From NCBI RefSeq assembly GCF_901000735.1, contig NC_081551.1, positions 9,938,232-10,002,231 on the forward strand: a DNA stretch of 64,000 nt, read 5' to 3'. The stretch comes from Corylus avellana. Taxonomy: Eukaryota > Streptophyta > Magnoliopsida > Fagales > Betulaceae. Below are positions 36,395 through 48,136 of this stretch, in pieces. Made by a program: the position numbers and the translations under genes. Position 1 is the stretch's first letter. Every line of letters begins with the position of its first letter. The notes below the pieces were generated by a model. It saw only the letters and a program-made list of their open reading frames with translations, was not told the DNA's origin and did no database searches.

Positions 36395-38204
36395 CACTCA
36401 ATGCTTTGAGGCAAGAGGTCCAGTTACGCAGTGAAAAGCCAGCAATGATTATTTATTTCATACTTTCTCTTCTTCTTCTTCTTCTTTTTTTTTTTTTTTC
36501 ATTACTATATATGTCATAGTGTCATCTAATAAGTCATCCAATTTCATCAAAGATGCAAAAACACACATATCAGACCTCATGTCATACCTCACAGATTATG
36601 TGCTAATGTGCTTGTGTGATCAGATCAAATATGTGATTTTTCAACTATCCTCAACAAGTAATCAAACTAACAGATTCACTCATCAGATCATGCATTTAAA
36701 ATTTTAAGCTCATTGATGAATTCAAGCCACAATTCTTTCTAGATCAACTTAAAATTTTAGAGCAAACATGAACATGCATATTCTTTTTTTTTTTTTTTTT
36801 CAAATAAACAAACAACACACAAAACAAATAACATGAAATTGGGACAAAGTGTGTGAAGATATGTGCCCATAACCCCAAACTTAAATGACATATTGTCCCC
36901 AATATGTCTAAGTAAAGGAAAGAATGTACCCGGGAGATGGTCGACATGATCTTGGAAAGCATGGTTCAAAGCACACCCCCAAACTTGAAGTGAAGCACAA
37001 TTGGCCCTGCAAAATAAGAAAACACACAACAAGTAAAAAGAAACAAAACTAAAGATAAATAAAAAGATTAGCTTAAAACACACTAAACAAAACAAAATAA
37101 AAAGATAATTATGAGATGTTGCCTGATTTAACCTTTTCTTGGATTTGGTTAGACTTAACCACATCATCTAGGTCTTCTCAAAGTATGCTTTCTTCCAAAC
37201 TTCGCATTTTTCCCTTTAAAGCTGTAGTTTTTCTTCAACGACCTACAAAATACTAAAAACACAAAACTAACACAAAATATTAAATAACGACACAACTAAA
37301 GGATTAACTAATGTAAATAAAGGGGTCTAAATATGCAATATGCAATATGCAAGATTTGTGTCCTTTAATTGCGGGGCGATTTTGACATAGAAACCGTCCG
37401 AATTATGAAAATCCTATTTCACAACAAATTGTAGTATTTTGAGCTGGCTTTCTATTGCCGTTTGAATCACTTCAATCCGATATTTGACCGGAGTGTTATG
37501 GTCAAAATACTAAGACGTGTGCAGAATCTGAAATTGAATCCGATCCGAAATCTTATCTAATATGAACTTTAATCTGATTTAACCTTTTCTTGGATTTGGT
37601 TAGACTTAACCACATCATCTAGGTCTTTTCAAAGTATGCTTTCTTCCAAACTTCGCATTTTTCCCTTTAAAGCTGTAGTTTTTCTTCAACGACCTACAAA
37701 ATACTAAAAACACAAAACTAACACAAAATATTAAATAACGACACAACTAAAGGATTAACTAATGTAAATAAAGGGGTCTAAATATGCAATATTTGGCACT
37801 TATCATTGCCCAAGTGCGCTCGATCGCACACAGGTTGCGATCGATCGCAGTAACAGAATGTAAAAAAAATCAAACAACAAAACAAAAAGGATATGCTATG
37901 GGGTGTCTCCCATGAGCTCTAAGTTTTACGTCTTCAGCTAAACTGTGACGCTTTAAACTTGAATCACCAGTCTTTTCTTCTCTTATACCAAAGGGAATGA
38001 ATCTTTTCTGCTGCAAGGTGATCTTGAGTGTTTCTAGATTGGGGAGAACCATTCTGACTTTTCTCAAACAGTTGCTCATCCAATGGGGAATCATGAACTG
38101 GGATAAAGTAAGAAGAAAACTTAGGGAGCTTCTCTATCTTGATGTTCTCAATTTGCTCATGTGGTAGCTCTAACAGACTTCTCTCTTGGCCTCTTGGTGT
38201 TTCA
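36395..38204 (-). mobile_element. Inverted contig: reverse complement of 39104-40312
   Basis: The contig between two 100-N gaps is the reverse complement, almost base for base, of about 39104-40312 (gag end and 3' region of a gypsy element). It differs by a 682-bp insertion (37124-37805) and a deletion of about 86 bp matching roughly 39448-39534. The small open frames in it are mirror images of those at 39745-40188. It may be an allelic contig placed here in the wrong orientation, or a true inverted repeat. Confidence 0.85.
37124..37805 (-). mobile_element. 682-bp LTR-type insertion with 5-bp TSD
   Basis: Starts TGATTTAACC and ends GGCACTTATCA, flanked by TTGCC at 37119-37123 and 37806-37810. 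The uninterrupted equivalent site exists at about 39585-39592. Read on the minus strand it begins TGATAAGTGCCAAATATTGC, as gypsy LTRs of this window do. A block of about 216 bp is repeated directly inside it (37124-37340 and 37575-37791). It is either a solo LTR with an internal duplication or a very small LTR element. Confidence 0.8.
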
Positions 38205-38304
38205 NNNNNNNNNNNNNNNNNNNNNNNNNNNNNNNNNNNNNNNNNNNNNNNNNNNNNNNNNNNNNNNNNNNNNNNNNNNNNNNNNNNNNNNNNNNNNNNN
38301 NNNN
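38205..38304. other. Assembly gap (100 N)
   Basis: Exactly 100 N, the right border of the inverted contig. Confidence 0.97.
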
Positions 38305-38539
38305 AAGAATTATAATAGACACATATGCCTAATTCGTTGCTTAGAGAAATGGAATGAAGAAAATAGCGGAATGCAAAATCAAATGGCTGCCCTTTATATT
38401 AGCCAACCACCCAATTCAGAACATCTCTCCCAATTAGCCAACCACCCAATTCCATGTATGTGCCATATGTTCTCAAGTAGGTCATACTACTAAAACTTGC
38501 CCTTTATATTCATCTGCAAATTAGGAGCAAGCGCACTAT

Positions 38540-39340
38540 GTGGAACAAAGCAACTACCCCTACAAGAACAATTTATACTCCTATACCTACAAGCCAGGAT
38601 GGCAAAACCACCATCATTTATCATGGAGTAACAATCAAGGACAAAAGGGTCCCCAACAAGCAAGCCAGCCAACTCAAGAGTCAAAAATGAACCAATTGGA
38701 GCATAGGATACACACCCTAGTGACTTCTCAACAGCAGTTCATGACTTCACAACAGCAATTCAGGGCTGATCAAAGACAATTCAATACAAAGACTGATCAA
38801 GCCATTCAAAGACTAAAAGTACAAATGGAAAAATTGGCCAGGGAGCTAAGGGCATCTCCCATCAACTGGCGTCAACAATACCAAGAAGAAGAGTGTCAAA
38901 GTCAGTTGATGGAAAATCCCAATGGACAATACATGGAGGAAGAGTGCACCTACTATCATGAGCAAGCTGTCTCATTGAGGAGTAAAGAGGTGGCTGAAAA
39001 TCAAGTGGAAGAGGAGAAGGAAGAGCAAGCCGAAGTTCCACAAGAGTCACATCAAGGAAAAGAAGAAAGCACTAAGATTTTTTCACCATTAACTCTTATT
39101 CCTGAAACACCAAGAGGCAAAAAGAGAAGTCTGTTAGAGCTACCACATGAGCAAATTGAGAACATCAAGATAGAGAAGCTCCCTGAGTTTTCTTCTTACT
39201 TCATCCCAGTTCATGATTCCCCACTGGATGAGCAACTGTTTGAGAAAACTCAGAGTGGTCCTCCCCAATCTAGAAACACTCAAGATCACCTTGTAGCAGA
39301 AAATATTCATTCCCTTTGGTATAAGAGAAGAAAAGACTAG
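38540..39340 (+). pseudogene. Gag C-terminal region, 266-codon open frame
   Basis: Uninterrupted frame with the Athila gag linker NNLYSYTYKPGWQNHHHLSW, a Q-rich TSQQQFMTSQQQFRADQRQF repeat, then a predicted coiled coil (TDQAIQRLKVQMEKLARELR) and a very acidic stretch (VEEEKEEQAEVPQE). It corresponds to 32960-33504 of the other element but is intact. Its N-terminal half is missing and the continuing protease is deleted. Confidence 0.75.
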
Positions 39341-41009
39341 TGCTTCAAGTTTAAAGCGCCACAGTCTAGCTGAAGACGTAAAACTTAGCGCTCATGGGAG
39401 ACACCCCATAGCATATCCTTTTTGTTTTGTTGTTTGATTTTTTTTTTATTTGACTTATATTTTGTTTTTGTTTTCCTTTGTGTTTTATTTTACTTTAGTG
39501 TTTTAGTGTTTCAAGTCGTTTGTCATGTTTTTACATTCTGTTACTGCGATCGATTGCAACCTGCATGCGATCGAGCGCACTTGGGCAGCATCTCATAGTT
39601 ATCTTTTTATTTTGCTTTGTTTAGTGTGTTTTAAGCTAATCTTTTTATTTATCTTTAGTTTTGTTTCTTTTTATTTGTTGTGTGTTTTCTTATTTTGCAG
39701 GGCCAATTGTGCTTCACTTCAAGTTTGGGGGTGTGCTTTGAACCATGCTTTCCAAGATCATGTCGACCATCTCCCGGGTACATTCTTTCCTTTACTTAGA
39801 CATATTGGGGACAATATGTCATTTAAGTTTGGGGTTATGGGCACATATCTTCACACACTTTGTCCCAATTTCATGTTATTTGTTTTGTGTGTTGTTTGTT
39901 TATTTGAAAAAAAAAAAAAAAAAGAATATGCATGTTCATGTTTGCTCTAAAATTTTAAGTTGATCTAGAAAGAATTGTGGCTTGAATTCATCAATGAGCT
40001 TAAAATTTTAAATGCATGATCTGATGAGTGAATCTGTTAGTTTGATTACTTGTTGAGGATAGTTGAAAAATCACATATTTGATCTGATCACACAAGCACA
40101 TTAGCACATAATCTGTGAGGTATGACATGAGGTCTGATATGTGTGTTTTTGCATCTTTGATGAAATTGGATGACTTATTAGATGACACTATGACATATAT
40201 AGTAATGAAAAAAAAAAAAAAAGAAGAAGAAGAAGAAGAGAAAGTATGAAATAAATAATCATTGCTGGCTTTTCACTGCGTAACTGGACCTCTTGCCTCA
40301 AAGCATTGAGTGTTCACGTCAAAAGGTGAAAAATGTTGATTTGATCAATGTCATGGTTAGTTGGCTTTATAGCCTTTTTGACTCGAGTTAGTAGGTCCTT
40401 AAGGGTGTCTCTACACCTAATGCCCTAAAACCACCTGGTTTGGGAGTCATTGACTTAACACTCACTACAAAGGTAAATTAGAATGCTTAAGGGAACCAAC
40501 ATTGTACAACCAGACCAAAAAAAAAAAAAAAATTCATTGTGTCATTCTAATAGGAATTTCAGTGAATTATGAGGTAAGGAGACATTGCGTATTGGAAAGA
40601 TTTGGAAGTCTCATAATTTTGTACTAATTCACTGTACACAAATTTCAAACTTGTGATAATTTAACATGTCCTTTGTAAGTAATTGCACTTTGAGATTCCA
40701 ATTCATTGTGAAAATAGAGTTCATCTTTTTAAGCTTGCTAATGAATGAAATTCACAATCCTGAAGTGATGCTTTAATTTTTGAAATAACATGAACTGTGC
40801 ATGATGTTTGTGGGTAACATTTCTAGAAAACCCTCACGAGACTTCACTCGTCCTCTAGGGAATCCCTAGAGGTTTCAAAGACTTGTTGCATACGCTAAAT
40901 GCAATCGTTCATCCCACGAAAGATGGATTTATCTTTTGTTTTCTGTTTTTCCATTTCTGTTTTTAGTTTTGTATTGCTAATAGACTAGCAATATGTAAGT
41001 TTGGGGGTA
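39341..41009 (+). mobile_element. 3' non-coding region of the second gypsy element
   Basis: Contains GATCGATTGCAACCTGCATG/GCGATCGAGCGCAC at about 39547-39580, poly(A) at 39908-39922, GAA repeats near 40223-40240 and a polypurine-like GTTTGGGGGTA directly before the LTR at 41010. No gene. Confidence 0.75.
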
Positions 41010-42346
41010 TGTTAAGTGCTAAAATATTTATATTTTCAGCCCTTAACTTGCATGTTTTAATCCTTTGGTTTTAGTTAATTAGGTCATTTTAATTCATTTT
41101 TGTGTTTTCCATACTTTTGTAGGCGTTTGGAAGAAAATGAAGTAGATCTGGAAGATTTGGGCTCAAAAAGAGAAGAAGGGCAAAATGGGAGCCCCCTTAC
41201 ACTGTGATCAATCACAGGGTACATGCGATCGAGCGTAGTACCAGAAAGACGCAGCACAAAGGAGGCCATGAGCGATCGAGCGCATGACACAAGAAGGATC
41301 GATCGCAGATCTGCGATCGATCGCACCCGTGCGCAGGAGACATATCAAGTGGCGGCCAGATTGTCATTCTTTCCATATTAGGGTTTTCCAACTCCCAATT
41401 GTAATAGGTTTTGAAACCCTACGAAATCACTAGGTTTACTACTTTGTCAAGGACTTCTAAAGCCTATAAATAGACCCTTAAGCCTCTAGAATAGATATGC
41501 TTTGTAAGGAGAAGAATAGGAGCTCTTCAAGTTCAAGTCTCGGGTTCATTCTTTTCTTTTCTTTTCTTTTCTTTTATGAAGATGTTTAACATCAACTTTA
41601 TGTGTAGCTAATTTAAGTAGTAGGAATTGATTGAAGCCCTAGTTATTTTTTGTTAATATTTTAATATTGGCGCCTTTGTGATGATCTTGTTGTGCTATTT
41701 AACTTGATTAATACCTGCTTGCATGAATTCCTCATATGTGTGTGCCTGATCAACATATGCATGTGGTATGAATTAGTTAGTTAAATTAATTTGGATGACC
41801 GAGTTCTGAGCTTAAGTTAAGTAACAAAAGATATCCACACCGGATTCTTGGGTTAATCAACATGGGGAATCGGAAGTATACACCCATACCCTAGGCCTCA
41901 TGTGTTTGTCGATTTTCATAGAGCATATGCTTTTCTAAAGAACAACTTAGTATATACCATGCTAAATCCTTTAGGAAAGAAAAGAGTTAGAGTATACACC
42001 CATGCCTAACTCGTTGCTTAGGAAAATCTATTACTTAAAGAGTATACACCCATGCTCTTAGGTTGACAAACATTAGATAGACATAACTTGATCAAAACAT
42101 TGGCATATTGATATATTAGCTTAATATAATTAGTGGTGGATATCAAAGCCCTACCTTTTTATCATAATCAACTCAACCCAATCTTTGTTTTAGTTTACTT
42201 TTGGAATTGATTTTAAGCAAGATTCAGCAATCCTCGTGGAAATGATTCCGTATTTGCACGTTATACTACTGTGTTGACCTCGTGCACTTGCGGCTAAAAC
42301 ACACAATTATTTGCCTATTAATTTAGGAAGGTAATTGTGAACAACA
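41010..42346 (+). repeat. 3' LTR of the second gypsy element (segment copy A)
   Basis: 1337 bp from TGTTAAGTGCTAAAATATTT to GTGAACAACA. It holds a cluster of GCGATCGAGCG / GATCGATCGCA palindromes at 41205-41335 and CCTATAAATAGACC near 41463. The second copy is 46811-48136 with its start hidden by a gap. Confidence 0.88.
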
Positions 42347-44396
42347 CCTGCGGATCTTTCAATGATATCATGTAGCATCATCGAGCGAACTATTGATCAC
42401 CTCATACTTCCCCCACCTCGGCTTCTGTTGGGAACTTCATTTTTAAATGATAGGTGGATGGGATCGCCTTCATTTTGTTAGGCGCGATTCTCCCCAAGAT
42501 GGCATTGTAGGCCAAAGGATAGTTTACTACTAAAAATGAAGCCATAATCGTGGTTTAACATAGGGGCATACCTGCTGTGACTGGGAGGTCGATGATTCCA
42601 ACTGGGTGGACTCTGTCGCTGGCAAAGCCAATTAAAGGGTAGTTACTAGTTGAAGTTTTTCCCTTCCGAACTACATCAGATCGTACGCTAGGGTGTATAG
42701 TATGTCTGCGGAGCTACCATTGTCTATCAACACCCGATGGATGGTATAGTTGGCCAAGGCCAGCATGACTTCAAGTGGATTGTAATGGGAGTGATACACT
42801 CCGTACGCATCTTCTTCACTGAAAGTAATACTAGACATCTGCTTTGGTTGGCGGGGCTTCAGGGTTGTAGCTAGACGGTCCGAGATGTATACCTCCATTG
42901 CTCGAAGCCATCGAGTGTATGCCTTTCTCATAGCGTTCATGGGACCGCCCCCTGCGAACCCTTTGGAGATTGTTCTGATTTCTCCCCATGCAACAGGCTG
43001 GGCAGGTTGCTCTTCTTGACGGTCCGTCCTTGGGTTTGGGGGTTGGTTCATCACGGGACGTTCGTTTTGTTCCTTTCTTGCTTGGAACAACTTGGTAATT
43101 AGCCTTTTTAACTGGTAGCATTCTTATATGTCATGTCCTTTGTCCTGGTGATACTCACAGTACTTGTCTGACTTTCTCGCTCCTGGGGGCGATCGAATGG
43201 GATTGGGCCAGCAGAATCCTGGGTAGTTCCGCACCTGCATTAATAGGTTAGCTGCCGCTCCCGGTATAGTGGGTTGGTGTTGGAAGTGTGGAGCAGGTAC
43301 ACATGCTGGATATACTTTGAATTGGTTGTCCGCTCTACGAGTTCGCATGGTGTTCTCTAGTAGTTTGCTCTCCTTCTTCCTTTCTAGAGGCTGTTGGGAT
43401 TGTTTTGTGAAGGCTCGTACAGTTTCTTCACTGTTGATGAATCTCTCGACTCTCGCCATGAGGTCGTCTAAATCCCTTGGGGGATCACAGCTTATGTCGA
43501 CCATGAAAGGACTATAGGGCCATATTTAGCCCATTCATGCAGGGTGGACTATTCTTTCGTCTAGGTCATCGATTGTGAGCTTTTCGCAGGTTGAATTGAG
43601 CCATGTAGCTTTTTAATGATTCATCATGTTCCTACTTTATGGTTATCAGATATGCCACCGGCTTACGCCGCCGACAGTTTCCAATGAAATGGGAAAGGAA
43701 ATTCTTACTGAGTTCAGCAAAGGATCCTATTGACTGTGGTTGCAAACTACTGAACCAACGCTTGGCAGCTCCATTGAGAGTGAGGGGAAATGCTCGGCAA
43801 AGGATTGCGTCCGACAAGGCTTGTAGCGTCATGTGAGCTCTGTAGGTTTCGAGATGGTCCGCTAGATCTTGGCTTCCGTCATAGCGATCCATGTGTGGCG
43901 ATTTGAACTTATTAGGTAAACCAGCTTCTATGATCTTCTTGGTGAAGGGCAGGTCTGTCACCAAGAAGTCGTGACTAGCGAAGCGGGAGCCATTCAATCA
44001 TTGGGTTAGGTTATCCAGTGTAGCTTTGATGGCGTCTATACATGCGCTACTCGTGGAACCATCTTCTTTGGTTGGGGGCGGCCCGTGAGGTCTGTTACAT
44101 GTTTTCGGGTGGAGCCTAGCGTCCATCGAGTCTCTATCCCGGTGGGAATTCTAGAAAATTCTTTGCAACAACAACTCCATGGTTTTTGAGATGTGCCCAA
44201 GTTGGAACTCCAACGTTCCTAGGTGTCTGCTAGTGGGCAAATGTGGCCCAAGGACATGGTTGCCCGCATTGTGTTGATTGACGTTGTCCGGCTGGGGAGG
44301 AGGAACGTTGGTCATGTTGACTGGGTTTCGGTTTGGCCATGAGATCTCATGGCTACCATTCATGACTTTTGTCTCATTCCCACATACGGCGCCAAC
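42347..44396 (-). pseudogene. Gypsy gag-protease remnant, copy A
   Basis: Minus-strand frames 43632-43997 (FPLTLNGAAKRWFSSLQPQS gag core), 43124-43504 and 42671-43090. A zinc knuckle, CEYHQDKGHDI-stop-ECYQ, spans an in-frame TAA near 43122. A protease loop VLIDNGSSADILY follows near 42690-42735. The sequence ends where the gypsy LTR begins at 42346, with no reverse transcriptase. The leader at 44377-44394 carries TTGGCGCCGTATGTGGGAA, the primer site of a Tat/Ogre-like gypsy lineage. Confidence 0.85.
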
Positions 44397-45042
44397 TGTT
44401 GAGACAATTATCAACCCTGGTAGCGACTTGATTCAAAAGTCTGCTAAGAGTAAAGAACAGATCAGTAGTGATAGACCGCGAAGTGGGGGGTGTAGCGGTC
44501 GTGCCACCTCCAATAGCCTGAGTGAGAATTTGATTATAACAAGAGTAATAAAATAGAGAATAATGATAGATAGTATGCAAGAGTAAAATAAACGAACGTA
44601 TCTGTATTGTAGGTTGGCCCCTCCTTTTATAGAGGTTACAAGTAAGTGGAAGAATCCCGGTGGGACTCCTACTCAATGCCTCTTGATACGTGGGAGTGGT
44701 TCCAACCGAAGATCATCTCTTAGGATAATCTAGGAGATTTGAATGGCTAAAAGATTATGTATCTAGACTCCTTTTTTGGAAAGTTGTCATTGGTTACTCT
44801 TCGATTTGGGTTGTTATACCCAGATTGGGTTGTTGGACCATAATCACACTTCCCTGATTATTGGGTTGGCATGAGGCAGCGCATAACAGCCTGATTTGGG
44901 GTGGACCAAATCGTGTCTAGGCGTTCGTGCTTTGTTGACTGGAGCTTGGGGCTCAACCCTATTGGTCTTTTTAGTGGACCGTGAGCCTTTTACTCGAACT
45001 AGGCCTTTTAGTTGGGCTTTGGGGAGATATTTTGTATCAACA
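44397..45042 (-). repeat. 5' LTR of the minus-strand gypsy element, copy A
   Basis: 646 bp. On the minus strand it starts TGTTGATACAAAATATCTCC and ends GATAATTGTCTCAACA, directly followed by the primer binding site. The ends are TG...CA with TGTTGA/TCAACA short inverted repeats. Confidence 0.88.
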
Positions 45043-45241
45043 GTAATTATGCTAAATACGTTTAACAAAAGTGGCTTAACCTTATGCTTTTGTTGGAAAA
45101 TGGAAGCTATTTTTGTTTGTCGTATGTTGTTTGTGGGAATTACCGGGCAACTATTTATAATGTAATGTTAATTTGAGAGTGATCAATGCAATGCAATGCA
45201 GTTGATCATAGCAGTCCTCTCCTTTCCTAATCAACCATCAT
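45043..45241. other. Low-copy spacer, copy A, no gene
   Basis: No recognisable gene or element. Its presence in both duplicate segments shows that the duplication covers more than individual transposons. Confidence 0.5.
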
Positions 45242-45249
45242 TTTCTAAT

Positions 45250-45457
45250 GGTGAAACTTTACTTTAGACCCTTGAACTACCACGTGATTTGACATACCCC
45301 TCAAACTTTGCAACCTCTCAATCTGAACCCCTGAGCTTTCAATTGCAGTCAATTTGAACTCATCTGTTAGATTTTAAACATTAAAAGTGAAACAATGATG
45401 TTTATACCCTTGACTTTTTTATAAAATTCAAAATTTATCCTTAATTCCAAATTAAAA

Positions 45458-45502
<45 letters not shown>

Positions 45503-45755
45503 AAAAAATTAAAAAAAAAAAAATTACAAGGTGACCCATGATTGGACTGCCTTGTGACCCTTTTTTAAAAAACTTTTTTTAATAAAAAGAAAATTGAAGG
45601 GCAATTTTGTCTTTTTAAGGGTTTTAACGACAAAAATTGACAAGGGGTAAATTGACTACAATTAAAAGTTCATGGCCCAAATTAAGAGATTTCAAAGTTC
45701 GAGGGAAGTATGTCAAATCGCGTGATAGTTCAGGAATCTAAAGTTAAGTTTTCTC
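45250..45755. mobile_element. Mutator-type MITE 1, copy A
   Basis: Inverted terminal repeats of about 150 bp (GTGAAACTTTACTTTAGACC on the left; AAACTTAACTTTAGATTCC from the right on the other strand). Flanked by TTTTCTAAT at 45241-45249 and TTTTTTAAT at 45756-45764. No coding capacity. A long TA repeat lies at 45462-45500. Ends are accurate to one or two bases. Confidence 0.82.
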
Positions 45756-45765
45756 TTTTTTAATT

Positions 45766-45925
45766 GAGTAATTTTAAATGGCTTACTTATGTTCTACTAA
45801 GAATGATGTGGCTATTAAAATTACTCTTGGATCAAAACTTAATAATGATCAATCACAAGCCCAATAATAATTTTAATAGCCACATTATTATTAGTATGAC
45901 ACAAATAAGCCTCCTAAAATTATTC
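45766..45925. mobile_element. Palindromic MITE 2, copy A
   Basis: 160 bp with inverted repeats of about 65 bp on each side (GAGTAATTTTAAATGGCTTA; GAATAATTTTAGGAGGCTTA from the other strand). Followed by TTTCTAATT at 45926-45934. The left target copy is shared with MITE 1. Confidence 0.82.
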
Positions 45926-46077
45926 TTTCTAATTAACATTTGTGATTTATTGGTAGGAAAATGCTTTTGGTCCAACTGGGAAGTTTTCGCTTTGAAAATG
46001 GAGTCCACTTTTAGCTTATATTTTGGGTTGATAAATTTTATATAGAAGATTATTTTCATTATTTGCCTAAAATGTTA

Positions 46078-46177
46078 NNNNNNNNNNNNNNNNNNNNNNN
46101 NNNNNNNNNNNNNNNNNNNNNNNNNNNNNNNNNNNNNNNNNNNNNNNNNNNNNNNNNNNNNNNNNNNNNNNNNNNNN
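46078..46177. other. Assembly gap (100 N) between duplicate segments
   Basis: Exactly 100 N. It separates copy A from copy B of the repeated segment. Confidence 0.97.
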
Positions 46178-46467
46178 CTCGAGTTAGTAGGTCCTTAGGG
46201 GTGTCTCTACACCTAATGCCCTAAAACCACCTGGTTTGGGAGTCATTGACTTAACACTCACTACAAGGGTAAATTAGAATGCTTAAGGGAACCAACATTG
46301 TACAACCAGACCAAAATATATATATATATTCCATTGTGTCATTCTAATAGGAATTTCAGAGAATTATGAGGTAAGGAGACATTGCGTATTGGAAAGATTT
46401 GGAAGCCTCATAATTTTGTACTAATTCACTGTACACAAATTTCAAACTTGTGATAATTTAGCATGTC

Positions 46468-46810
46468 NNNNNNNNNNNNNNNNNNNNNNNNNNNNNNNNN
46501 NNNNNNNNNNNNNNNNNNNNNNNNNNNNNNNNNNNNNNNNNNNNNNNNNNNNNNNNNNNNNNNNNNNNNNNNNNNNNNNNNNNNNNNNNNNNNNNNNNNN
46601 NNNNNNNNNNNNNNNNNNNNNNNNNNNNNNNNNNNNNNNNNNNNNNNNNNNNNNNNNNNNNNNNNNNNNNNNNNNNNNNNNNNNNNNNNNNNNNNNNNNN
46701 NNNNNNNNNNNNNNNNNNNNNNNNNNNNNNNNNNNNNNNNNNNNNNNNNNNNNNNNNNNNNNNNNNNNNNNNNNNNNNNNNNNNNNNNNNNNNNNNNNNN
46801 NNNNNNNNNN
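46468..46810. other. Assembly gap (343 N)
   Basis: Copy A has 350 bp (40671-41020) at the matching place, so the estimated gap size fits and the missing sequence is probably the end of the gypsy 3' region and the first bases of its LTR. Confidence 0.95.
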
Positions 46811-48136
46811 AAAATATTTATATTTTCAGCCCTTAACTTGCATGTTTTAATCCTTTGGTTTTAGTTAATTAGGTCATTTTAATTCATTTTTGTGTTTTCC
46901 ATACTTTTGCAGGCGTTTGGAAGAAAATGAAGTAGATCTGGAAGATTTGGGCTCAAAAAGAGAAGAAGGGCAAAATGGGAGCCCCCTTACACTGTGATCA
47001 ATCATAGGGTACCTGTGATCGAGCGTAGTACCAGAAAGACGCAGCACGAAGCAGGCCATGAGCGATCGAGCGCATGACACAAGAAGGATCGATCGCAGAC
47101 CTGCGATCGATCGCACCCGTGCGCAGGAGACATATTAAGTGGCGGCCAGATTGTCATTCTTTCCATATTAGGGTTTTCCAACTCCCAATTGTAATAGGTT
47201 TTGAAACCCTACGAAATCACTAGGTTTACTACTTTGTCAAGGACTTCTAAAGCCTATAAATAGACCTTTAAGCCTCTAGAATAGATATGCTTTGTAAGGA
47301 GAAGAATAGGAGCTCTTCAAGTTCAAGTCTCGGGTTTATTCTTTTCTTTTCTTTTCTTTTCTTTTATGAAGATGTTTAACATCAACTTTATGTGTAGCTA
47401 ATTTAAGTAGTAGGACTTGATTGAAGCCCTAGTTATGTTTTATTAATATTTTAATATTGGCGCCTTTGTGATGATCTTGTTGTGCTATTTAACTTGATTA
47501 ATACCTGCTTGCATGAATTCCTCATATGTGTGTGCCTGATCAACATATGCATGTGGTATAGACTAGTTAGTTAAATCAATTTGGATGACCGAGTCTTGGG
47601 CTTAAGTTAAGTAACAAAAGATATCCACACTGGATTCTTGGGTTAATCAACATAGGGAATCGGGAGTATACACCCATGCCCTAGGCCTCATGTGTTTGTT
47701 GATTTTCATAGAACATATGCTTTTCTAAAGAACAACTTAGTATATACCATGCTAAATCCTTTAGGAAAGAAAAGAGTTAGAGTATACACCCATGCCTAAC
47801 TCATTGCTTAGGAAAATCTATAGCTTAAAGAGTATATACCCATGCTCTTAGGTTGACAAACATTAGATAGACATAACTTGATCAAAATATTGGCATATTG
47901 ATATATTAGCTTAATATAATTAGTGGTGGATATCAAAGCCCTACCTTTTTATCATAATCAACTCAACCCAATCTTTGTTTTAGTTTACTTTTGGAATTGA
48001 TTTTAGGCAAGATTCAGCAATCCTCGTGGGAATGATTCCGTATTTGCACGCTATACTACTGTGTTGACCTCGTGCACTTGCGGGTAAAACACACAATTAT
48101 TTGCCTATTAATTTAGGAAGGTAATTGTGAACAACA
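46811..48136 (+). repeat. Gypsy 3' LTR, copy B (first bases in gap)
   Basis: Corresponds to 41021-42346. Retains the GATCGAGCG / GATCGATCGCA motif cluster at 46995-47120 and ends GTGAACAACA at 48136. Confidence 0.88.

Larger units (their letters stand above)
38305..42346 (+). mobile_element. Second Athila-like gypsy element, 5'-incomplete
   Basis: Begins with a scrap of LTR (ACACATATGCCTAATTCGTTGC) joined to the C-terminal half of gag, then a 3' non-coding region homologous to 34710-36116 and a complete 3' LTR at 41010-42346. Protease, reverse transcriptase and integrase are absent. It is the nearest relative of the element at 30343. Confidence 0.8.

Noticed and set aside
39525..39950. 141-codon frame with mirror copy at 36757-37167
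   Set aside because: Hydrophobic translation of T-rich gypsy 3' region; its two copies come from the inverted contig, not from conservation of a protein.
43269..43517. Plus-strand frames opposite the gypsy gag-protease remnants
   Set aside because: They are shadows of the minus-strand gag; the zinc knuckle and protease loop are read on the minus strand.
46463..46864. 133-codon frame at the second large gap
   Set aside because: Almost all codons are N; it is an artefact of the gap.
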